DNA of 13,298 bases, from the NCBI GenBank assembly GCA_002311315.1, contig DBZZ01000031.1:1-13298 (forward strand), given 5' to 3'. This DNA is from Methylococcaceae bacterium UBA1147 (GTDB lineage: Bacteria > Pseudomonadota > Gammaproteobacteria > Methylococcales > UBA1147). The translations under genes were made by a program, and so were the position numbers. A model generated the notes under the pieces. The model was given only the letters and a program-made list of their open reading frames with translations. It did not search any database and had not been told where the DNA came from. How positions within the stretch are numbered: the first letter of the stretch is position 1; each line of letters opens with the position of its first letter. Below, piece by piece: positions 7,061-13,298 of the stretch.

Positions 7061-7855
7061 TCAAATACGTTGAATTGAATGCGCTCCGGTCGATTGCCCC
7101 CGTTTCAGGAAAGGAGCCCACTGCAACTGGGTACCGGATTTCCATTCCACCGCGTACCCGTTCGGGTAACGGAGGTCGACCTGTGCCATTGACCGGAGCG
7201 ACTCTTCACCCAGTAGGGACAGTGTCGAAACAAAGCGTTCAAATACATCGACCTGGGCCTCGCGTCCCAGCTTGACCGTTGTGCCCCCCGACAATCGAAG
7301 CTGCCAGGTAGACCTGTCCAAGACTTCCAGTCGTTCGATCTTCAGCCCGAGTACGCGAATACCGTCTTCCATCACCTGGAATGCTTGGTACAAGCCGCCC
7401 ACCTCGTCCATGGTTCCAATGATCAGCGGCAAACCCCCGAAACGACCCAGATCGGAAGGCGCATAGACCATCCCCTCCAGGCTAAGCAGGTGACTGTCTC
7501 CAAAACGAGAGTAAGGCACATGTTCGCCAAGCCGAAGAACCAGTGTATCTGGCCAGAGTTTCTGAATATGGACATCACTGACCCAGGGGATCGCCTCCAC
7601 CCGCGAACGGATGGAACCCAGATCCAGGCCCCAGTAGCCCCTGCTGACCCCTGACAGAACCGCTGCCATTACATCGGCTTTGTCGATAAACTGGAACTGC
7701 CCTTGTATCCGTACAAACCGAACAGGGAAGGATTGCTCTTCCAAAGGCTTGACGGTTGTCGCCATCCAGAACGCTAAACTGAAACAGCACAAGGCAACCA
7801 CCAGACTGGCATGCCGCCTTATGCCAAAAAAGCCTCGCATCGATTCAAGATTCAT
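7061..7855 (-). CDS. ftsQ: Cell division protein FtsQ
   Basis: FtsQ is a bitopic inner-membrane protein that bridges early and late divisome parts and binds FtsB and FtsL in the periplasm. From the chosen start the product is 264 residues. It has a short cytosolic N-terminus with basic residues, one membrane segment (about 16-33), a POTRA domain (about 44-112, ending HIQKLWPDTLVLRLGEHVPYSRFG) and a beta domain whose late part reads VDLRYPNGYAVEW, typical of the family. An ATG at 7861 is also in frame, but GAGGG (7862-7866) abuts it. The same GAGGG is 6 nt before the ATG at 7855, so the latter is preferred; the difference is two residues. It starts a few bases after ddl and ends in TGA. Confidence 0.96.
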   Translation of the reverse strand: MNLESMRGFFGIRRHASLVVALCCFSLAFWMATTVKPLEEQSFPVRFVRIQGQFQFIDKADVMAAVLSGVSRGYWGLDLGSIRSRVEAIPWVSDVHIQKLWPDTLVLRLGEHVPYSRFGDSHLLSLEGMVYAPSDLGRFGGLPLIIGTMDEVGGLYQAFQVMEDGIRVLGLKIERLEVLDRSTWQLRLSGGTTVKLGREAQVDVFERFVSTLSLLGEESLRSMAQVDLRYPNGYAVEWKSGTQLQWAPFLKRGQSTGAHSIQRI

Positions 7856-7864
7856 CGCCATCCC

Positions 7865-8803
7865 TCAATCGGTCTCCATGCTGGTTTCCAGAATCCTCCA
7901 CACCAGGTCATCGAAACCAATCCCAAGCGCACTGGCCGCCATCGGAACCAGGCTGTGATCGGTCATTCCGGGTACCGTGTTGACCTCAATCAGCCAGGGT
8001 TTTTTTAGCTCGTCAATCAACAGATCCACACGGCCCCAGCCCGTCACTGATAGGCCTGCACAGGCCCTTCCGGCCAGCTCCTGGATCTGCTTCTCGAATC
8101 CCCCATCAAGCCCACACGGGCAATGGTAGCAAGTCGAGTCGGAACGATACTTGGCATCGAAATCGTAAAAACTGTTTGGCGTTTCCAGTCGGACCAGGGG
8201 CAGAGCAAGATCTCCCAAGAAACCCGCCGTGTATTCGGTTCCATCAACCCACTGTTCGGCAAACACAGCGCTCCCGTGTCCGGCGGCAACTTCCCGCGCC
8301 CTGACCAGTTCAGTGGCGCCGGTCACCTTGCTCATACCGATACTGGAACCTTCCTGGGCCGGTTTCACGATGAACGGAAACCCCAGTTCCTGCTCGCATT
8401 GCTGGAAATTCTGTTCGTCGCGCAGCACTAGCCATCGCGGTGTTGGCAACCCCAGGCCCAACCAGCAGAGCTTGGTCTTCAGCTTATCCATGCCAATTGC
8501 GGAACCGGCGACTCCAGACCCCGTGCAAGGCAAGCCCATGGCCTGCAATACCCCCTGCAAAACACCATCCTCGCCGCCCCGTCCGTGGACGATATTGAAT
8601 ACCCTGTCATAATTCTTACCCGACAAGGCCGCGATCGGATCATTCGCAATATCTACCCCTTCAGCATCGACGTTTTTACGCTTCAGTGCCGCCATTACGG
8701 CTTCACCGCTGCGCAATGAAATCTCGCGCTCGGCGGAGCTGCCGCCCATGGCAACCGCCACCTTTCCGAACTCGGTCGGGTCGGCAACCAACGGCTTCAG
8801 CAT
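7865..8803 (-). CDS. ddl: D-alanine--D-alanine ligase
   Basis: Ddl joins two D-alanines with ATP to make the dipeptide that MurF adds to the muropeptide. The 312-residue product is close to E. coli DdlB (306). The N-terminal GGSSAEREISLRSG (20-33), HGRGGEDG (73-80), ATP-grasp lysine and serine loop KPAQEGSSIG (147-156), substrate tyrosine Y213 in FYDFDAKY, metal-binding D260, E273 and N275, and the closing PGMTDHSL (278-285) are all present. An unusual cluster of cysteines (C225, C228, C230 in STCYHCPCG) occupies a loop where E. coli has one. The start overlaps the murB stop by 7 nt (ATGCTGA), so translation is probably coupled. The local SD is weak. ddl precedes ftsQ as in E. coli. Confidence 0.98.
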   Translation of the reverse strand: MLKPLVADPTEFGKVAVAMGGSSAEREISLRSGEAVMAALKRKNVDAEGVDIANDPIAALSGKNYDRVFNIVHGRGGEDGVLQGVLQAMGLPCTGSGVAGSAIGMDKLKTKLCWLGLGLPTPRWLVLRDEQNFQQCEQELGFPFIVKPAQEGSSIGMSKVTGATELVRAREVAAGHGSAVFAEQWVDGTEYTAGFLGDLALPLVRLETPNSFYDFDAKYRSDSTCYHCPCGLDGGFEKQIQELAGRACAGLSVTGWGRVDLLIDELKKPWLIEVNTVPGMTDHSLVPMAASALGIGFDDLVWRILETSMETD

Positions 8804-9717
8804 TGTTCTTCCCCATCTCCGACCGCTTCACCGACGATACGGACTTCCCTGACCAGCCTGACACCGTGCTGTCTTTCGACTTCGCGGCGGACCCATTCGA
8901 TCAGGGTTTCAATGTCCACGGCCCGCGCTCGGTTTCTGTTGACGATGAAATTCGCATGCTTCTCCGAGACCGCGGCACCGCCGATGCAATACCCCTTGAG
9001 ACCGCAAACTTCGATCAGCCTTGCGGCGAAATCGCCAGGCGGATTCCTGAAAACGGAACCACAGCTGGGCAGGTTCAAGGGCTGGGTGTTGGCCCGCCGG
9101 GCCAACAGGATCTTGATTCGTTCGCGACTCTCGGTCCCCTGTTCGGAGCCCAGTTTCAGTTTAGCCGCCAGAAAAAACTCGTTGCCGGGACCGCTGATGC
9201 CGCGGTAACCGGCCTGGTATTCATCCCGTACCCGTGCCCGGCAGCAACCCCGCCGGTCAACTGTTACCACCTCTTCGACCAGTGGCCAGGTTTCATCACC
9301 GAAGGCTCCGGCGTTCATTGCCAGCGCCCCACCAAGGCTGCCTGGGATTCCAGAAAAGAATTCTGCACCAGCCAGCCCTTGGTCGCTGCAAAAACGCGCA
9401 AGATGAGGGCAAAGCACTCCGGATTCCGCGTAAACAATGTTTTCCCCCTCCATCCTGACCTCGTTCAGACGACCGCGGACATGGATCACGGTGCCGCGAA
9501 TGCCGCCATCACGGATCAGCAGGTTACTCCCCATGCCCAGCCAGAAAATCGGTTCCCAAACTGGTAATTCCCGGAGAAAGGCCACCAATCCATCGCGGTC
9601 CCTGGGACGAAACAGGCGATCAGCCTTTCCCCCGACCCGCCATGAGGTATAACGAGCCAGCGACTCATTGACCAAAAGATCCCCGTGAACACATGAATCC
9701 GAATGGACATCCGTCAT
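8797..9717 (-). CDS. murB: UDP-N-acetylenolpyruvoylglucosamine reductase MurB
   Basis: MurB is a cytosolic FAD enzyme that reduces UDP-GlcNAc-enolpyruvate to UDP-MurNAc with NADPH. From ATG 9717 the product is 306 residues, the size of the shorter (type II) MurB class. FAD-binding motifs are present: TSWRVGGKAD (24-33), GMGSNLLIRDGG (61-72) and GIPGSLGGALAMNAGAFG (123-140). The proton-donor serine lies in SCGSVFRNP (S221), and the late glutamate in REVRIVGE (E291). A second in-frame ATG at 9762 overlaps the murC stop (ATGA) and would add 15 residues. It lacks a good SD, while 9717 has AGGAG 6 nt upstream, and family N-termini match the shorter form. Its place between murC and ddl differs from E. 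coli, where murB lies elsewhere. Confidence 0.96.
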   Translation of the reverse strand: MTDVHSDSCVHGDLLVNESLARYTSWRVGGKADRLFRPRDRDGLVAFLRELPVWEPIFWLGMGSNLLIRDGGIRGTVIHVRGRLNEVRMEGENIVYAESGVLCPHLARFCSDQGLAGAEFFSGIPGSLGGALAMNAGAFGDETWPLVEEVVTVDRRGCCRARVRDEYQAGYRGISGPGNEFFLAAKLKLGSEQGTESRERIKILLARRANTQPLNLPSCGSVFRNPPGDFAARLIEVCGLKGYCIGGAAVSEKHANFIVNRNRARAVDIETLIEWVRREVERQHGVRLVREVRIVGEAVGDGEEQC

Positions 9718-9723
9718 AGCGTT

Positions 9724-9728
9724 CTCCT
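9724..9728 (-). promoter_or_regulatory. Shine-Dalgarno that decides the murB start
   Basis: AGGAG lies 6 nt before the ATG at 9717. The alternative ATG at 9762 is preceded only by AGGTTGAACGG. This favours the 306-residue MurB, although the overlapping upstream ATG could also be used by coupled ribosomes. Confidence 0.6.
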
Positions 9729-9758
9729 GCAACCTGGACCAGGACTGGATAAGCTGCA

Positions 9759-11219
9759 TCATCCGTTCAACCTGACAACTTCTACATTCATGGTCTTGGC
9801 CAGTTTTTCCGGCAGTTCATCGGCGATCTGGCCAACATTCCCGGCGCCCATGGTCATCACCAGGTCATCGGCCCTGAGCAGCAATGAACAGACCTTTGGC
9901 AGGTCACTCGCATCAGCCACGAAGACCGGATCGACTTCACCGCGCAGCCTGATTGCGCGTGAGAGCGATCTGGCATCTGCCCCCTGGATCGGAGCTTCCC
10001 CCGCCGTGTAGACGTCCAGCAAGACAAGCAGATCAGGCGCCGAAAGCACCTCGACAAAATCCTCGAACAAATCCCGGGTCCGAGTATAACGATGCGGCTG
10101 GAAGATTAGCACCAGCCGCCTGCCGGGCCACACTTCCCTGGCCGCTTTGACCGTAGCTCGGACTTCCGTGGGATGGTGTCCGTAATCATCGACAAGCACG
10201 ATGGGCCCATCGTCCAAACGAAGTTCAGCCAATACCTGAAATCGCCGTCCGATACCCTTGAATTCTTCAAGGCTCTTTTTAATCGCGCGGTCGGAAACGC
10301 CCAATTGCGTAGCAACGCAGATCGAAGCCAGAGCGTTCAAGGCGTTGTGGCGACCAGCGAGATTCAGGATGATATCCAGATCGGCAAAATCTCCCCACCG
10401 ACGCACCGTGAACCGGGTTTTGAGGCCCGATTGACTCAGGTTCTCGGCCCGAATATCTGCGTCCGGATGCATTCCGTAGGTTCGCACCGGTTTGGAAATG
10501 CCATCCAGAATGTCGCGCACCCCCGGGTCATCCAGGCAGACCACGGCAAGCCCATAAAACGGCACATGATGAAGAAACTCGCTAAAGGCCCGCTTCAGTA
10601 CCTCGAAGTCTCCCTGGTAGGTTTCCATGTGGTCACAATCAATGTTCGTCACAACTGCAATAATGGGCTGCAGATATAGAAACGAGGCATCGCTTTCGTC
10701 TGCTTCGGCAACCAGGTATTCACCGCGACCCAGCTGGGCATTGGTTCCGGCGCTGTTCAGCCTGCCTCCGATGACAAAAGTAGGATCCAGACCACCTTCG
10801 GCCAGGATACTGGCCGTGAGACTGGTCGTCGTCGTCTTGCCGTGGGTACCGGCCACTGCGATACCAAAACGAAAACGCATCAATTCGGCCAGCATTTCGG
10901 CCCTAGGAACCACCGGAATACGCCGCTGGTGAGCCCTCTGAACTTCGATATTCGAACTGTCAACAGCGCTGGAAGTAACCACCACGTCAACACTCTCGAT
11001 GTTTTGCGCTTGGTGACCAATGTAAATGGTCGCACCGAGATCATGCAGCCGCCGGGTTGCGTTGCCCACTTTCAGATCCGAACCTGAGACCATATAACCC
11101 AGATTCAGCAACACTTCGGCAATCCCGCTCATCCCGGTTCCGCCGATCCCGACAAAATGAATCCTGCGTACATCTGCAGACCCCGGGCTTTGAGGGTAGT
11201 GTCCAGGCCCGTGGATCAT
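9759..11219 (-). CDS. murC: UDP-N-acetylmuramate--L-alanine ligase MurC
   Basis: MurC is the cytosolic ATP-dependent ligase that adds L-alanine to UDP-MurNAc, the first peptide step of peptidoglycan. From the chosen start it has 486 residues (E. coli 491). The UDP-binding N-domain has HFVGIGGTGMSG (21-32), the central domain has the ATP loop GTHGKTT (124-130), AEADESD (171-177) and TNIDCDH (191-197), and the C-domain has DDYGHHPTEV (344-353) and QPHRYTRTRDL (374-384). The frame is open to an ATG at 11288 inside murG, but the ATG at 11219 overlaps the murG TGA (ATGA) and has GGAGGT 6 nt before it, so it is preferred. It also gives an N-terminus of normal length. Translation is probably coupled to murG. 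Confidence 0.98.
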   Translation of the reverse strand: MIHGPGHYPQSPGSADVRRIHFVGIGGTGMSGIAEVLLNLGYMVSGSDLKVGNATRRLHDLGATIYIGHQAQNIESVDVVVTSSAVDSSNIEVQRAHQRRIPVVPRAEMLAELMRFRFGIAVAGTHGKTTTTSLTASILAEGGLDPTFVIGGRLNSAGTNAQLGRGEYLVAEADESDASFLYLQPIIAVVTNIDCDHMETYQGDFEVLKRAFSEFLHHVPFYGLAVVCLDDPGVRDILDGISKPVRTYGMHPDADIRAENLSQSGLKTRFTVRRWGDFADLDIILNLAGRHNALNALASICVATQLGVSDRAIKKSLEEFKGIGRRFQVLAELRLDDGPIVLVDDYGHHPTEVRATVKAAREVWPGRRLVLIFQPHRYTRTRDLFEDFVEVLSAPDLLVLLDVYTAGEAPIQGADARSLSRAIRLRGEVDPVFVADASDLPKVCSLLLRADDLVMTMGAGNVGQIADELPEKLAKTMNVEVVRLNG

Positions 11220-12280
11220 GCAGCCACCTCCAGACAGTGCTCGGACACCAGTTCCGTGGACTCCGGCCGGCCAAGCTCCCGGGCGCAACGGGCCATCGAG
11301 CTGATTCGACCCGGGTCCGAAACCAGTTCCGACAAGGCTTGCCGAAGAGACTCCTGCAGACCATCGCCCTCCAGAATCATCAATGCCGCTCCGGCGTCAA
11401 CCAGGAAACGTGCATTTTGAGTCTGGTGATCATCAATCGCGAAAGGATAGGGAATCAGTATCGCCGCCAGACCCACGATCGCCAGCTCACTGATCGTCAT
11501 GGCACCTGAACGACAGATCGCCAGGTCGGCCCAGCGATAAACCACTCGCATGTCTTCAACGAAGGACTCTACCTTCGCATCGATCGCTAGGGACTGATAG
11601 GCCTTGCTGGTTTGCTCGAGCATGGCGGTACCGCTCTGGTGAAAAACATCGACCCTGGCTGAAAGCTCGCCAACCACCCGTGGAACGATTGAATTCAGGG
11701 TGCGGGCACCCTGGCTTCCGCCCAACACCAGAATCCGCAACGGCCTTTGCAAATTGACGATGGATGTCCTCTGGACCCTGGTGATATTCAAACGAACCGG
11801 GTTGCCTGTACAAACCGCATGAACCGATCCTGTAAAGCTGCCGGGGAATGCTTCCAGAACCCGTTTGGCAAGCCAGGCCAGCAAGCGGTTGGTGGTTCCA
11901 GGAATCGAATTTTGCTCATGGATAACCAGCGGTATCCGCATCAGCCAGGCCATCAGTCCGCCGGGTCCGGATACAAATCCACCCATGCCGATCACAACAT
12001 GGGGTTTCCGTCGATACAGAATCAATCCAGCCTGACAACACGCCCACAACAGCAACAAAGGGGCTCTGACCCGATCAAGTCCACGTTTCCCGCGGATACC
12101 GCTGACCGAGATCCAGTCGATCGGAACTCCGTTTTGCGGGACGACCCGACCTTCCAGTCCGCTGCGCGTTCCCATCCAGGACACCTGGTGACCCAAGATA
12201 GAAAGATGTTTGGCAACCGCCAGGGCCGGGTAAACATGCCCGCCGGTGCCTCCTGCAAGCACCAGGATACGCTTATCCAT
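11216..12280 (-). CDS. murG: UDP-GlcNAc : undecaprenyl-PP-MurNAc-pentapeptide GlcNAc transferase MurG
   Basis: MurG is a peripheral inner-membrane GT-B glycosyltransferase that converts lipid I to lipid II. The 354-residue product matches E. coli (355). The N-terminal domain has LAGGTGGHVYPALAVA (8-23), GTRSGLEGRVVP and the G-loop GMGGFVSGPGG, then IPLVIHEQNSIPGTTNR. The C-terminal domain carries LGGSQGARTLN, the UDP-GlcNAc pocket CRSGAMTISEL and the DDHQTQNA motif. Its ATG overlaps the ftsW stop by 8 nt (ATGGATAA), and its own TGA overlaps the murC ATG. The order ftsW-murG-murC is the standard dcw arrangement and places the lipid II-making enzyme beside its polymerase. Confidence 0.99.
   Translation of the reverse strand: MDKRILVLAGGTGGHVYPALAVAKHLSILGHQVSWMGTRSGLEGRVVPQNGVPIDWISVSGIRGKRGLDRVRAPLLLLWACCQAGLILYRRKPHVVIGMGGFVSGPGGLMAWLMRIPLVIHEQNSIPGTTNRLLAWLAKRVLEAFPGSFTGSVHAVCTGNPVRLNITRVQRTSIVNLQRPLRILVLGGSQGARTLNSIVPRVVGELSARVDVFHQSGTAMLEQTSKAYQSLAIDAKVESFVEDMRVVYRWADLAICRSGAMTISELAIVGLAAILIPYPFAIDDHQTQNARFLVDAGAALMILEGDGLQESLRQALSELVSDPGRISSMARCARELGRPESTELVSEHCLEVAA
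11226..11231 (-). promoter_or_regulatory. Shine-Dalgarno that decides the murC start
   Basis: GGAGGT within the end of murG lies 6 nt before the ATG at 11219. This, together with the ATGA overlap, supports this start over the in-frame ATG at 11288. Confidence 0.75.
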
Positions 12281-13298
12281 TCCAGTACCTGGCCCTGGCC
12301 GACCGCTGGTGTTGAACCGCCTCGTTATGGACCCGCAGTAAAAGCCCTACCGCACTGCACATCACGATCATGCTTCCACCGCCGTAACTCATCAGCGGCA
12401 GGGTCAGGCCTTTGGTCGGAAGCATCCCCATGGTCACTCCCATGTTGATGAAGGCCTGGATACCAAACCAGACTCCCAGCCCGTAGGCCAGGTAGGCGGC
12501 AAAGTAGTATCCGATCTGTTCCGACATCCTGGCGATCGCAAAGGCCTTCCAAACCAGGTGGCCAAACAGCGCGACCACGACGCTGACCCCGAGCAAGCCC
12601 AGTTCCTCGCCGATCACTGCGAAAAGAAAATCGGTATGATTCTCGGGCAGGTAATACAGTTTCTGCAACCCTGACCCAAGGCCGACTCCGAACAGTTCCC
12701 CGCGTCCAAAGGCGATCAATGACTGGGTGAGCTGGAAACCCGAGCCCAGCGGATCAGCCCAGGGGTCCATGAAACTGACCAGCCGGTTCCACCGATAGGG
12801 AGACTGGACGATCAGCAGCGTTCCCAGCGAAGCCAGTAGGCAAACCAGGATTCCGAATTGCCACAAGCGGGCACCGCCAAGGAACATCATCGAGAGCGCG
12901 GTCGCCAGGATGATCGCGGTAGTTCCGAAATCCGGTTCCAACAGCAGTAGTACACAGGCAAAAGCCAGCAAAAGCAGTGGCCTGGCCATGCCGTAGACCG
13001 AGGTTCTGACGTTCTGAACGTGGCGGGTAATGTATCCCGCCATGTAGACCACGGAAATCAGCTTCACCAGTTCAGAAACCTGTATCCTAACTCCCCCGAG
13101 GGACAACCACCGGGTACTTCCGTTGACTTCGACACCAAGCCCCGGAATCAAAACCGCGACCAACAATGCCAACCCCAACAGGAAAAGCCACTGGCCTGTC
13201 TCTTCCAACACTTTCAGTGGCAAGAACAGCATGAGGCTGGCACCCACCAGCCCCATGAGAATATGAACAAGTTGTCGAACAGAGTAATGGAACGCATC
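12273..13298 (-). CDS. ftsW: Septal peptidoglycan glycosyltransferase FtsW, partial (N-terminus outside window)
   Basis: FtsW is the SEDS-family polymerase that builds septal glycan strands from lipid II together with FtsI. The frame runs off the window edge. An internal ATG at 13256 is not the real start, because in-frame codons before it (DAFHYSVRQLVHIL) match the family stretch between the first membrane helices. The visible 341 residues hold several hydrophobic helices, NGSTRWLSLGG, EPDFGT, DPWADPLGSGFQLTQSLIAFGRGELFGVGLG, and YLPENHTDFLFAVIGEELG, whose aspartate is the catalytic residue in this family. MLPTKGLTLPLMSYGGGSM lies near the end. The motif after WLSLGG reads RIQVSEL, with V where most SEDS proteins have P. 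Roughly 40-70 N-terminal residues are missing. murD and mraY would be expected beyond the edge. Confidence 0.98.
   Translation of the reverse strand, partial: DAFHYSVRQLVHILMGLVGASLMLFLPLKVLEETGQWLFLLGLALLVAVLIPGLGVEVNGSTRWLSLGGVRIQVSELVKLISVVYMAGYITRHVQNVRTSVYGMARPLLLLAFACVLLLLEPDFGTTAIILATALSMMFLGGARLWQFGILVCLLASLGTLLIVQSPYRWNRLVSFMDPWADPLGSGFQLTQSLIAFGRGELFGVGLGSGLQKLYYLPENHTDFLFAVIGEELGLLGVSVVVALFGHLVWKAFAIARMSEQIGYYFAAYLAYGLGVWFGIQAFINMGVTMGMLPTKGLTLPLMSYGGGSMIVMCSAVGLLLRVHNEAVQHQRSARARYWNG

Noticed and set aside
8686..9567. 293-codon plus-strand ORF opposite ddl and murB
   Set aside because: It lies antisense to two genes with complete family motifs. Its translation shows no recognisable domain. 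Long antisense ORFs are expected from the codon usage of GC-rich genes.
9759..11288. 509-residue MurC starting at 11288
   Set aside because: The extra 23 residues lie within murG and do not look like family sequence. The ATG at 11219 has the ATGA overlap and a GGAGGT site.

Overview
The window is a stretch of gammaproteobacterial chromosome carrying the 3' half of the dcw (division and cell wall) cluster and the genes that follow it. All recognisable genes except one lie on the minus strand. In the direction of transcription (right to left) they are ftsW (5' end cut by the window edge), murG, murC, murB, ddl, ftsQ, ftsA, ftsZ, lpxC, [dciA-like gene on the plus strand], an M23 metallopeptidase gene, and secA (3' third cut off). 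LpxC implies a lipid A-making Gram-negative. The order ftsZ - lpxC - DUF721 gene - M23 gene - secA resembles Pseudomonas and related Gammaproteobacteria. The Enterobacteriaceae have secM before secA instead. murB between murC and ddl is absent from the E. coli and Pseudomonas clusters but known in other proteobacteria. The sequence does not allow a genus call.

Layout. Positions 13298-7061 hold a very tight unit (ftsW, murG, murC, murB, ddl, ftsQ) whose genes overlap or sit a few bases apart, followed by ftsA (21-nt gap) and ftsZ (45-nt gap, with the strongest Shine-Dalgarno seen here). It supplies late precursor synthesis (MurC, MurB, Ddl), lipid II formation (MurG), the septal glycan polymerase (FtsW), the divisome scaffold (FtsQ) and the Z-ring (FtsA, FtsZ). 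A 130-nt gap with an extended -10 motif precedes lpxC, the committed step of lipid A synthesis. lpxC converges on the dciA-like gene with only 28 nt between their stop codons. The dciA-like gene diverges from the M23 gene across a 106-nt region containing an inverted repeat. After the M23 gene come a terminator-like hairpin, a 304-nt gap without a convincing gene, and secA.

The main anomaly is an in-frame TAG codon that splits the M23 peptidase gene just where its catalytic domain begins, at a site where family members usually have tryptophan. Everything downstream, including all zinc ligands, remains open and intact. A second point of interest is the secA leader: there is no SecM-like gene, but there are short inverted repeats and a 33-codon ORF. 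The rest is ordinary, well-conserved housekeeping sequence. I found no mobile element, CRISPR array, tRNA, rRNA or novel defence-type system.
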